From the NCBI RefSeq assembly GCF_003585935.1, contig NZ_NRJG01000061.1, forward strand, positions 1-52,260: a stretch of DNA of 52,260 nucleotides. Direction: 5' to 3'. Positions 17,278 through 25,670 of this stretch are shown here, piece after piece (position 1 is the stretch's first letter; the number at the start of each line of letters is the position of its first letter). The notes under the pieces were generated by a model. The model ran no database searches and was not told the DNA's origin. It worked only from the letters and a program-made list of their open reading frames with translations. This DNA is from Psittacicella hinzii. GTDB taxonomy: Bacteria > Pseudomonadota > Gammaproteobacteria > Enterobacterales > Psittacicellaceae. The position numbers were made by a program, and so were the translations under genes.

Positions 17278-20200
17278 ATGTTTAAGAAAAAGTCTTCTTC
17301 ATCTCCTTTAGCTAATACTTCACAGCAAACCTTGGCTTCAGACCAAGACTTTTTTGCAGATCTGGATGAATTTACAGATTTTGCGCAAATAACTCCTCAA
17401 GCTGATGAGAAAGTTTCGGCTAGTTCTGCGATGTCGCAAAATGCTGATGTTAACTCTTCAACTAGTCAAACAACAGCAACTACTAGTAAGGCTAGTAGTG
17501 AAATCGCAAATCTAAATTACACTCCTCAGTATTCTCCCTCTACAACTGTTAGTTACAACTTAACACGTAACAGCAAGAAAAAAGTTCCATCTTTCATTAA
17601 TAATCTTTTAAATTCTACAGAAGATTCTGCGACCTTAACTAAGGTAGATGAAGCAAAAGCACCTGTAGCTGAAAGCAATCAGAACTCAACTATTGTAGCT
17701 AGTACTGTAGCTTCAACTCTGGATAAGGATAATTCTTTATCATCTGATACTTCATTAGAATCATCTTCTAAAAGTAAATCTCAAAGTAATACAACCTTAA
17801 CTAGTTCAGACAACACTACTTCAAACAACTCTACTTCTGATAGTAAGAAAACTTTAGATCTTAGTTTAGAGAATGATAAAGTTGCTTTAGATGATAACAA
17901 TGTTTCTTTAGATGATAAATATGTTTCTCTAGATGATAAATATGTTTCTCTAGACGGAGATAAAGTTTCAAGTAATGTGGTTACTTTAGGAGAAAGTAAA
18001 GATTTATCTGCAAGTAAGCAATCTTTAAAAGATAAGCAAGGTAGTGCTAATCAGCAACTTTATCAGCAAGATACTTCTTTAATTGATGAGATTTTTGGTG
18101 AAGCGAATGACACAATAGTTGCTGGTCAACCTTTAGCAGTTGATTTAGCGAACTTAACTTGTTCTTCATATGTAGTAAATCAAGCTGAAGAAATTAAAGT
18201 TGAACCTATTGTTGATACCCCTTACTATCAAACTGTATCTAATAACGAGCAAACAACAAAAGTTGAAAAATCAGATGAACAATCTGCAAGTGCTACTAAA
18301 GACAATCGTAATGAATTAGAAGATTCTACTGAAAGTAAAGCATTGAATTCCTCTATGAATGATGAAGAGGATTTAATTGCAGCACTTGATAAACAGTTTA
18401 TCTCTCCAAGTTTAAGAGAAGATAAAGCCGATGTTCTAGCAGAAACTGCAGAAGCTAATACTGCTCTAGATTATTCTTATGAGATCAATGTTTCTCAAAA
18501 TGTAGATACTTTAGTTAAAGATACTCCAATTACCCAAGAAGAGATTGTAAGTAATCTTGAAGATTTATTTGGAGAAGAAGTTTTATCAGCAACAGATGCT
18601 GACCTAGTAGCAGTAGAAACACAAACTACATCTGTAGTTGAGAATGTTGATATATCCTTAGGTGAGCAAGTTGCTGCAATTTCTGATGGAGTAGTGGATT
18701 TAGCTCAAGTAGCTAAAGTTAATAGTAATGACTCTAATAGTAGTGGATCTAAGAGTGATGAATCTAAGAGCAATGAATCTAATACTATTGAGTCTTTAAC
18801 TACTTCTTTAGAACAAGCTACAACTAAATCATATAATCAAACTCCAAAACAAACAGCAAACAATCAGATTGCTACAGATGATTCTACCAAGGCTGAAGCA
18901 ACTACTCAAGCCGCTAAGCTTTCTGATGAAGCAACTTTAACTTCTCCATTCTTAGCAACTGAAGCTATACCACAAGTTAGTAAAGTTGCTGTGAGCTACT
19001 ATCAACCTTCAGCAGAACAATTAGCAGAGTTAGAAGAGCTAGATGAACTAAATGCTTTATATGGAGTTACTAGTCCTGAAGAAGTTATCAATAAGCTAAT
19101 CCAAGCTGCACAAAGTAAAAATAATGCTAAAGCTGTAGAGACTGAAGATTTGCAAGGGACTATTGGTGCTACTGCAAGTACAGATGCGTCAGATAAAGAT
19201 TTAGAAAATCTTTTAGAGAAACTTATTAAATCTGGTAAAGATGTTGAGACTTTAGTAAAAACTTTAAAAGGACAATACAACCGTACAACAGTTGAACATT
19301 ATCAACCACAAGATGAGATTTATTTAACAGAAGTTACTAGTTCATCAGAGTTAGATAATAATTTAGAGAGTGTGCAACAAACTACTCTTGCCAAACAGTC
19401 TACAGATACACAACAAGCTGCAGTTTCTCATCAATCTGTAGAATCTCTTCAATCTGAAGATGCTCAACAATCTGAAAATATACAAAACGTTGATGATTAC
19501 TTTAGAGAAGAATTTGGTGAGGAGTTTGAAGAAGAGTTTATTGATGCACAGGATTATAACTATACATATGATGAGTTTGCAGAGGTAAATCTACCAGTTT
19601 CTTCGCAAATGCAAGAGCAAGTAAACTCTCAAGAGAAGTTATCGCAAGCTAATTTAGTAAGTACAGTTACAACTCAAGAAACGTATGCAATTGAAGATAA
19701 ATCAGCTGCTCAAGATGTATTTACAGCTCAAGAAGCACTTGTAACTCAAGAGTTACTTACTACTCTTAGTCATGTAAATTCACAATTACAAAAAACGTTA
19801 GACTTTGTTGCTTCATTACCAGAAGAGGAAAGAAAAGAGTACTTTGATTTAGTTCTTGAGGAAATAGAGAATAGTAAGCGTTTAGCAGATCTAGATGCTC
19901 AAATTCAAGCATTATCAGGTGAAATAGAGGCTTTAGAACAGCAGCAAGAAGCTTACGACTCATTAGTAGCATCAGACTATACCGTTTCTGAACAAAATAG
20001 TGAACAGTTTGCTGAACAAAATAGAGAACAATTTAGCACTCAAGGTACTGAACAATTAATAGCTCATAGTGACCTATCACAAGACAGTTTATTTGCTCAG
20101 GAAAATAGCAGTAAAGCTTATGATGATTTAGAATTTAGTGAAGATATGTCTTTAGATGATTTAGATTTATCTTCGCTTGGTAAATATAAACCATCAGTTA

Positions 20201-23200
20201 ATGCTATTGCAGCTCGTTTACAACAAGAGGTTATTGATCAAGCTAATTCACAATCAACTTTATCACAATCAACTTTAGCTGCTGACAAGCAAGAGCAATT
20301 AGGTACATTATCTCCAGAAGCTCAAGCTTTTCTTGAATCTATTCTTAGTAATCAAGAGCTTAGAGATGAACTGCTAAAAACTCAAGTATTTAATCAACTA
20401 ACTTTATTAAATGCACAAACAACAGACACATCTCAAGACTTACTTTACGCTACAGGTGAAACTAATAGTGTAAATAGTCTAAATAGGCTAAATAGTCTAG
20501 ATCATCAAGTTTCAGGTCAGGCAAATGCAGTAGATTCTGCAAATTCAAACGATCTAGAACTAGACAACCTAAGTGATCTTGATTTAGAAAGTTTAAGTGA
20601 CGAACTAGTAATATCTAAAGAAAGTGCAATTTCTAAAGATGCCCCTTATGTAAATCCACATAATGGTATGACTCTTGAAGAGTCAAACGCTAAGTTTGCA
20701 CAAGCTAAAGCCTATTATGCTGAAGCGAAAAAAGAAGAAGCATACTTAGAAGCAGCTTTAGAAAAGCAAGATGAGTTAGCTTCCCTCTTTACATTACGAG
20801 CAAATAAAAAACGTCAAGAAGCTATTGCAGATATTGAAGAACTCAATATAGGTAATGCAAGTATTGTTAGTCTCATGCTTGCTGAACAGAAAAAAGAAGA
20901 GCAAGCAGAAAGTCAACGTATTGCTGCTTTACGTGAAAAATATCCTTATCAAGTAAATGATCTTGATCTTCCTGTCGAAGAAGAAGTTGTAGATAATGAT
21001 GGGGAAACAGTATCCGTAAATGATGGAGAGGAAGTATTAGCTGTAAATTATAGCGAGGGATCTCTACCTGTAAATGAGGGTGAGGAAACAGTAGTAATTA
21101 GTAAAGAAGTTGAGGCTGGTGAAGAAGTAGCGGTTAAAGATGAAGTTGCTGCTAGAGAGGAAACGGCAATTAAAGAAGAAGCTGCTAGAGAAGAAGCTTT
21201 AAATACTGGTAAAGAAGATGGGGCTGATTCTCATGCTAGTGAGCAAAAGCTTGCTACGTTTGCCGATCTTAATGATGCTTTTAGTTTACCTATAGAACAA
21301 ACAACAAGTTCTTCTTCACAGCTAGACTTACCACAAGAAAAATTAGCTTATGAAGATTTACCTTTATTAAGTAGTAGAGATGGTAAAGAAGTTTCTGCAA
21401 TTAATGATAAAGGAGAAATAGATTTCTCTTTCTTAGATACAGATAAACCTAACGTTATCTATCAAGATCCATTCTCGGCTGAACAACGCACTAAGACTGC
21501 AAGTATTTTTAGTCGTGGTATAGAGGAAGAGGAAAATGATTTATCTAGAGTAGAGTCATTAGTTGTTAAAGATCAAGAGTCTTCTTTATCAACGAATAAA
21601 ACTTCTATAACTGATAGAGCTGATCAATCCGGTAAATCAGATAAAGCTGATAAAACGACAGATATATCTGATCAAGATGATAAAGCTGAAATTAAAGCAG
21701 ATAAAGCTAATAGTGATGATAAGCCTGAATATCAAGTTGATGAATTAGAGGCTAAAGATTCTGTAGGAGATAAGAAAGAAAATTCTCAAGATTCAGAAAT
21801 AGTAGATCTTTTTGATTTTTCTCAAGCTGAAGTATCTACTGCAACAGATGATTATTCAGAATTAGAAGAAAATATCTATGTTGAATCTGCAGGTGAAGAA
21901 GAGACTAAATCTGTTTATGATTCTGGTTCATCTAACAAAGCAGATTCGTCAAATACTTCTACAGTTGATGAGGCTGGTGATAATTCTTTAATTTCTGCTA
22001 AAAATACTTTAGGATCGGTTGAAGAAGAGGAGACTACAACTGCACCTATAGTAACAGAATCTGAAACAAAAGAAGCAACAGTTAGTGAAGCTACACAAAA
22101 TGAAACTTCAGCTAATAAAGAAGCATTAAAAGAAAATACTTCTAAAGAAGCAACAGCTAATGAAGCATCACAAAAAGAAAATAATCTAAGTGAAGCTTCA
22201 AACTCGAGTAGAAGTGTATTTAATGAATTAGCTGATTTAGATAGTTCTGCTACTGCTGCAGCAGCTTCAGCTGTTAGTGTAAAAGCAGATTCTCTAGACG
22301 TTACTAGTGTTGATCTTGGAACTAATTCTGAAAGTTATTCTAGCGATGAGATTGGAGTTAGTTCTGGATTAGATGCTCAGGTAGAGATTGTTGAGGGGGA
22401 GGTTGATAAAGATGAAATTGCAGCTGATACTAACCCTAGCTCTCACAATGTAGACTCTTTAGAACCTACTACTAAAGCAGCAGAAACTACTAATGGTTTA
22501 TCTCAAGTGTTTACTGCAGCGGCAGCTGGAGCATTTAGTTTACAGAATCTAATGCAAAAAGCTCAAGAGCAACAATCTTTACCACAACCAAGTAAAGATT
22601 TACTCTTACCGTCGCAGATTTTTGATGATGACAATAAACAGTTAAACGATTATGTACGTTTCTTACGACAAAATCTAGATAAAGAAACTTCACGTGTTCA
22701 AATCCTTGAGCGTATGAAAGTTGCTGGAGCTCATCGTTATGAAATAGCTTTAGCTCCTCATGAAGATCCACAGCGCTTTATTAAAGATTTTAATCGTCGT
22801 GTAGATCGTCGTAAGTTACATGCTAAGTTAGATGGTAAACGCATCTTTATTGAACGTTACTTACAAACTAACGTTAACTTAATTGATGTGTTACAAACTA
22901 CTAAATTTGGTGATGCTGCACTAGGCGTTGGTTTAGATAAAGATAATCATCAATTCAAACTTAATCTAAGCCAAGGTAATAGTGTAATTTCTGGTTCATC
23001 TCCAGAAAGTAAATCTAATCTCTTAACGAGTATATTAGTAAGCTTAGCCTTTACTCATAGTCCTGAACAAGTAGAGTTCTTAGCTTATTGCGATAACTCA
23101 CATCATGCGATTTTTGACTTAAAATTACTACCGCATTTTATTCATCCGGTTCTACAGCGAGAACAAGCGCAAGATTTATTTGCAATTGTTTACGCGGAGT

Positions 23201-23952
23201 TAATTCGTCGCCGTAGATTATGTGCACGTTTAAATGCAGCTGACTATATCAACTATAATCAGTTTGTAAGTTTAGGTGTTAACCAACAAACGAAATCTTT
23301 ACCAAAAATCCGTCCTCTATATGTATTTGTTGATGGTATTGGTAAAATCATGGTTACACTAACCCAAACGCCGCATGATTCTCCGAACTTTACTCTTGCG
23401 ACATTAATCTACTTAATACAGCATGGTAAAGCTTATGGCATTAACTTTGTGATGGTGAATAATGATAGTCGTTTAGAGATTTTACAAAAAGAATCTCTAT
23501 GTCAACATCGTTTTGAGTTATATAACTTACGTAACCGCCAACTTAAAGATATGAAACCTAATGAGTTTATTTATAACGAGCAGGGAGAGCAAGTTTATAA
23601 CTTTGCGCAAACTGATGAGTTAGAAATAAACAATATAGTTAATTTCTGGGATCAACAAGTTATCAATCAAGTAGCTGATACTAATGATCGTGGTTATAAC
23701 GTCATTGAACTTGTAAGTCCAGAATTCTATCGTTTTGCGGTAATGGACGAAATTATTTTCACTGGTAAAGTTAAAGATGAAAGTTTAGGTCAATACTTAA
23801 ACTTTAGTTTAACTGGTGAGATGTATAAAGATATTATTGCTGAACTAGCTGAACAAAATACCTTAACTAAACGTAATAACAAGTATTTAGTGTATGGTTC
23901 ATATCTCAACTATTTAGATACGCCATTAGCTAAAACCTATAGTATTAATTAA
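17278..23952 (+). CDS. ftsK: Giant disordered protein ending in a degenerate FtsK motor domain
   Basis: Residues 1-1765 of this 2224-residue protein are Asp/Glu/Ser/Asn/Gln-rich low complexity with motifs such as LEDLFGEE and three 7-residue VSLDDKY repeats. Residues about 1768-2224 align along their length with the FtsK translocase core. LPQPSKDLLLPS corresponds to the pre-motor LPSLDLL motif, HRYEIALAP to TRFELNLAP, IDVLQTTKFGD to REVLDNAKFRD, and IYAELIRRRRL-type residues to VNEMERRYKL. The Walker A GTTGSGKS reads GSSPESKS (1906-1913) and the Walker B VLVDEFAD reads VFVDGIGK (Asp2019, Glu lost). ATP hydrolysis is therefore unlikely. A C-terminal segment resembles a decayed gamma (DNA-binding winged-helix) domain. 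There is no membrane helix. I chose the ATG at 17278 (MFKKKSSS); an in-frame TTG at 17242 would add 12 residues. No Shine-Dalgarno is present. Whether a normal ftsK exists elsewhere cannot be seen. Confidence 0.78.
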   Translation: MFKKKSSSSPLANTSQQTLASDQDFFADLDEFTDFAQITPQADEKVSASSAMSQNADVNSSTSQTTATTSKASSEIANLNYTPQYSPSTTVSYNLTRNSKKKVPSFINNLLNSTEDSATLTKVDEAKAPVAESNQNSTIVASTVASTLDKDNSLSSDTSLESSSKSKSQSNTTLTSSDNTTSNNSTSDSKKTLDLSLENDKVALDDNNVSLDDKYVSLDDKYVSLDGDKVSSNVVTLGESKDLSASKQSLKDKQGSANQQLYQQDTSLIDEIFGEANDTIVAGQPLAVDLANLTCSSYVVNQAEEIKVEPIVDTPYYQTVSNNEQTTKVEKSDEQSASATKDNRNELEDSTESKALNSSMNDEEDLIAALDKQFISPSLREDKADVLAETAEANTALDYSYEINVSQNVDTLVKDTPITQEEIVSNLEDLFGEEVLSATDADLVAVETQTTSVVENVDISLGEQVAAISDGVVDLAQVAKVNSNDSNSSGSKSDESKSNESNTIESLTTSLEQATTKSYNQTPKQTANNQIATDDSTKAEATTQAAKLSDEATLTSPFLATEAIPQVSKVAVSYYQPSAEQLAELEELDELNALYGVTSPEEVINKLIQAAQSKNNAKAVETEDLQGTIGATASTDASDKDLENLLEKLIKSGKDVETLVKTLKGQYNRTTVEHYQPQDEIYLTEVTSSSELDNNLESVQQTTLAKQSTDTQQAAVSHQSVESLQSEDAQQSENIQNVDDYFREEFGEEFEEEFIDAQDYNYTYDEFAEVNLPVSSQMQEQVNSQEKLSQANLVSTVTTQETYAIEDKSAAQDVFTAQEALVTQELLTTLSHVNSQLQKTLDFVASLPEEERKEYFDLVLEEIENSKRLADLDAQIQALSGEIEALEQQQEAYDSLVASDYTVSEQNSEQFAEQNREQFSTQGTEQLIAHSDLSQDSLFAQENSSKAYDDLEFSEDMSLDDLDLSSLGKYKPSVNAIAARLQQEVIDQANSQSTLSQSTLAADKQEQLGTLSPEAQAFLESILSNQELRDELLKTQVFNQLTLLNAQTTDTSQDLLYATGETNSVNSLNRLNSLDHQVSGQANAVDSANSNDLELDNLSDLDLESLSDELVISKESAISKDAPYVNPHNGMTLEESNAKFAQAKAYYAEAKKEEAYLEAALEKQDELASLFTLRANKKRQEAIADIEELNIGNASIVSLMLAEQKKEEQAESQRIAALREKYPYQVNDLDLPVEEEVVDNDGETVSVNDGEEVLAVNYSEGSLPVNEGEETVVISKEVEAGEEVAVKDEVAAREETAIKEEAAREEALNTGKEDGADSHASEQKLATFADLNDAFSLPIEQTTSSSSQLDLPQEKLAYEDLPLLSSRDGKEVSAINDKGEIDFSFLDTDKPNVIYQDPFSAEQRTKTASIFSRGIEEEENDLSRVESLVVKDQESSLSTNKTSITDRADQSGKSDKADKTTDISDQDDKAEIKADKANSDDKPEYQVDELEAKDSVGDKKENSQDSEIVDLFDFSQAEVSTATDDYSELEENIYVESAGEEETKSVYDSGSSNKADSSNTSTVDEAGDNSLISAKNTLGSVEEEETTTAPIVTESETKEATVSEATQNETSANKEALKENTSKEATANEASQKENNLSEASNSSRSVFNELADLDSSATAAAASAVSVKADSLDVTSVDLGTNSESYSSDEIGVSSGLDAQVEIVEGEVDKDEIAADTNPSSHNVDSLEPTTKAAETTNGLSQVFTAAAAGAFSLQNLMQKAQEQQSLPQPSKDLLLPSQIFDDDNKQLNDYVRFLRQNLDKETSRVQILERMKVAGAHRYEIALAPHEDPQRFIKDFNRRVDRRKLHAKLDGKRIFIERYLQTNVNLIDVLQTTKFGDAALGVGLDKDNHQFKLNLSQGNSVISGSSPESKSNLLTSILVSLAFTHSPEQVEFLAYCDNSHHAIFDLKLLPHFIHPVLQREQAQDLFAIVYAELIRRRRLCARLNAADYINYNQFVSLGVNQQTKSLPKIRPLYVFVDGIGKIMVTLTQTPHDSPNFTLATLIYLIQHGKAYGINFVMVNNDSRLEILQKESLCQHRFELYNLRNRQLKDMKPNEFIYNEQGEQVYNFAQTDELEINNIVNFWDQQVINQVADTNDRGYNVIELVSPEFYRFAVMDEIIFTGKVKDESLGQYLNFSLTGEMYKDIIAELAEQNTLTKRNNKYLVYGSYLNYLDTPLAKTYSIN
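17890..17952 (+). repeat. 21-bp in-frame tandem repeat
   Basis: Three adjacent 21-bp units encode DDxxVSL heptads. The copies at 17911-17931 and 17932-17952 are identical at the DNA level and the first is diverged. A fourth, weaker unit follows. Confidence 0.85.
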
Positions 23953-24111
23953 GGTGTTTCCTTAGTGATTTCATAGGTATTCTATTAAGAACTTCATTAC
24001 AATGTACTAATAGTGCGTTAACCGTGCTTGTTTAAAATAACTAGCAAGAAAATATTATGGTTAATGTAACTGTTGCTTACTGTAATGCAAGCTACTTTGA
24101 TGTAAGTTACT

Positions 24112-24140
24112 TTAACCTAAGCTTAGGTTTAGCGTATAAT
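24112..24140 (+). promoter_or_regulatory. Sigma-70 promoter of a possible short RNA
   Basis: TTAACC (24112-24117) and TATAAT (24135-24140) are spaced 17 bp. A terminator hairpin starts only 33 bases downstream. Confidence 0.45.
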
Positions 24141-24146
24141 ATTCAA

Positions 24147-24202
24147 TTTTACGTTTGATGTAAAAGACCCTGAATCCTCTGATGCTGTCAGAGGATTTTT
24201 TC
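24147..24202 (+). ncRNA. Possible very short transcript
   Basis: A promoter ending at 24140 and a strong terminator at 24173-24202 would give an RNA of about 55 nt with no reading frame. The terminator may instead simply end the upstream giant gene, whose stop lies 220 bases earlier. Confidence 0.25.
24173..24202 (+). terminator. Rho-independent terminator
   Basis: AATCCTCTGA (24173-24182) pairs perfectly with TCAGAGGATT (24188-24197), with a 5-nt loop and a run of T. It is the first terminator after the degenerate FtsK motor gene. Confidence 0.9.
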
Positions 24203-24214
24203 TTACGTTTTTTT

Positions 24215-24242
24215 GCACTTTCGTAATAGCACTTTCGTAATA
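24215..24242. repeat. 14-bp tandem duplication
   Basis: GCACTTTCGTAATA occurs twice without a gap (24215-24228 and 24229-24242). Confidence 0.9.
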
Positions 24243-24246
24243 ACCC

Positions 24247-24276
24247 TTTACGTGGTAGTATTTTACGTAGTAGTAT
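24247..24276. repeat. 15-bp tandem duplication
   Basis: TTTACGTGGTAGTAT (24247-24261) is followed directly by TTTACGTAGTAGTAT (24262-24276), with one difference. Confidence 0.9.
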
Positions 24277-24490
24277 TGCCTTTAAGCATTAATACGTAAT
24301 ATTGATTTTGTTTAGTCGTAATTAGAATAAATACAATCAAGTATTATTTTCTGTCATACTTGATTAAGAGAATCATAGCGAAGAAGTTAAGTTAATCAAA
24401 ACGATTGTAGTCGCTTTATAGCTTTTCCCTATCAAAAGATGTAAAGAATAGAAAAAAGTGCTTTTTATCATCTCATTACGTGTTTAAAGG

Positions 24491-24519
24491 TTGATTTATT
24501 GATTTTTAATACCTATAAT
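24491..24519 (+). promoter_or_regulatory. Strong sigma-70 promoter of a candidate sRNA
   Basis: TTGATT (24491-24496) and TATAAT (24514-24519) are spaced exactly 17 bp. This is the best promoter match in the window, and no protein gene follows it. Confidence 0.65.
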
Positions 24520-24525
24520 ATAGTT

Positions 24526-24658
24526 AGCAATATGTGGTTACGTCATTCTTCTTAAAGTCTAAAGGCGTAATAGTTTTTCATATAGCTAACCTTAAAAATC
24601 AAAAATTATATTTAATCTTAATCTTCGATAGCGAACCAACCTGTTCGCTATTTTTTTT
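24526..24658 (+). ncRNA. Candidate intergenic small RNA of about 130 nt
   Basis: A near-consensus promoter (24491-24519) and a classical terminator with eight T (24628-24658) delimit a transcript of about 130 nt. No reading frame fits inside it. The layout (unstructured A/U-rich body, strong terminator, long U tail) is typical of Hfq-dependent trans-acting RNAs. I cannot match it to a named family; it is not 4.5S RNA, tmRNA or 6S RNA by their conserved blocks. Its target is unknown. Confidence 0.45.
24628..24658 (+). terminator. Terminator of the candidate sRNA
   Basis: ATAGCGAAC (24628-24636) pairs perfectly with GTTCGCTAT (24643-24651), with a 6-nt loop. An unbroken run of T follows. Confidence 0.92.
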
Positions 24659-25309
24659 GTGCCAAAATTTTGAGTTTGAGGCGATCATTATTTTTTTAGA
24701 CAACCGCGTTTCATTTTTATGTGAGGTGTAATTATTTTGGGGTACAGCTCAGTAATACTTTTTTACTCTATTTTGGGGTATTGAGTTGTGTATATGTGAT
24801 GAATTACTTTAGTGCTGCGTATAAATTGTTGCTGTTAATTTTAGAAATTAGAAGAAAAAATTTAAATTTAGTAACTGCTAAATTATGCCTCACTCCTTAT
24901 TTATTGTTAATTATGACAAAATAATAGCAAGCAAAAGAAAGTAAAGAAACGAAAGTTAAAAGCAAGTATCACTTTAACTTGCTATATTTTAGGGTCTTTA
25001 ATCTAAACTAACCAATATGAAAATTTTATCAATCTGTTAAAAACTTGCAAATGATAGTAAAAGCAAATTGATAATATTAAATATTTAGATTGATTTTGGC
25101 GGGTGAAACGATTACTAAATTTAAGCTGTCTAAGATATAGAACCATTGAAATTCGCAATATGATATTTGTAAAAATCGAAGTATGGTTTTGCCTATGTAA
25201 ATTTTCTGTAATATCGCTTTTGTCAGTTTTTTGCATGGGTAAAATCGAATAAGTAAATAACTGAAACAGTTGAGTATGTTGTTGAAAAATAGGTGAAAAT
25301 GGGTTTTTC

Positions 25310-25318
25310 GGGGGGGGG
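25310..25318. repeat. Run of nine G
   Basis: Nine G residues in a row stand in otherwise very AT-rich non-coding DNA, 353 bases before the start of the giant exoprotein gene. Such tracts slip readily and often act as phase-variation switches next to surface-protein genes. Here the effect would have to be on transcription, because no convincing gene contains it. Confidence 0.9.
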
Positions 25319-25670
25319 TGATCCCTAAATATCAAAAGAAAGCTCGAAAAACTCTGGACTTTTTCACTCTAAAATGGGCAAAAATCTAACAAATGGTCTA
25401 AATTTAGTCTCCTAAGCACTAATACCTAAATATGATCCAGTTATGTTTAAAATCGTGTTTTATCAATGGTACAATGTTGAAATATGCGAGTAAGAATGAT
25501 ACTTTTATCAAACTTTTATTTGGCAAGAAAAGTTTGAGTTGTTTTCTAGTTACAAGCAAATTAAATCTTCTTACATATAGACCTACTATATTTTTAGATT
25601 AAGATCTCCTGGCAAAATAAGATCTTAAAAGACCACTTCTTAAATTAAGTCTCATATTTTTAAATATTAT

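Larger units (their letters stand above)
23953..25670. other. 1.7-kb gene-free region with small-RNA candidates
   Basis: No convincing protein gene is present. The region holds two promoter-terminator pairs (24112-24202 and 24491-24658), two short tandem duplications (24215-24242 and 24247-24276), a run of nine G (25310-25318), a perfect 10-bp inverted repeat (25508-25517 with 25528-25537) and an 8-bp one (25600-25607 with 25620-25627) in front of the large exoprotein gene. A minus-strand frame at 25003-25335 and plus-strand frames at 24534-24731 and 24721-24924 have no family features and cross terminators or homopolymers. Confidence 0.5.

Noticed and set aside
24534..24731. 65-codon plus-strand frame
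   Set aside because: It runs straight through a strong terminator at 24628-24658, so it cannot be fully transcribed from the promoter in front of it.
24721..24924. 67-codon plus-strand frame
   Set aside because: It has no promoter, no Shine-Dalgarno and no recognisable features; it is most likely chance in AT-rich DNA.
25003..25335. Minus-strand frame of 110 codons containing the poly-C tract as a phase-variable gene
   Set aside because: It has no Shine-Dalgarno, no domain or membrane features and an odd composition. The frame looks accidental, so I attribute the tract to non-coding DNA.
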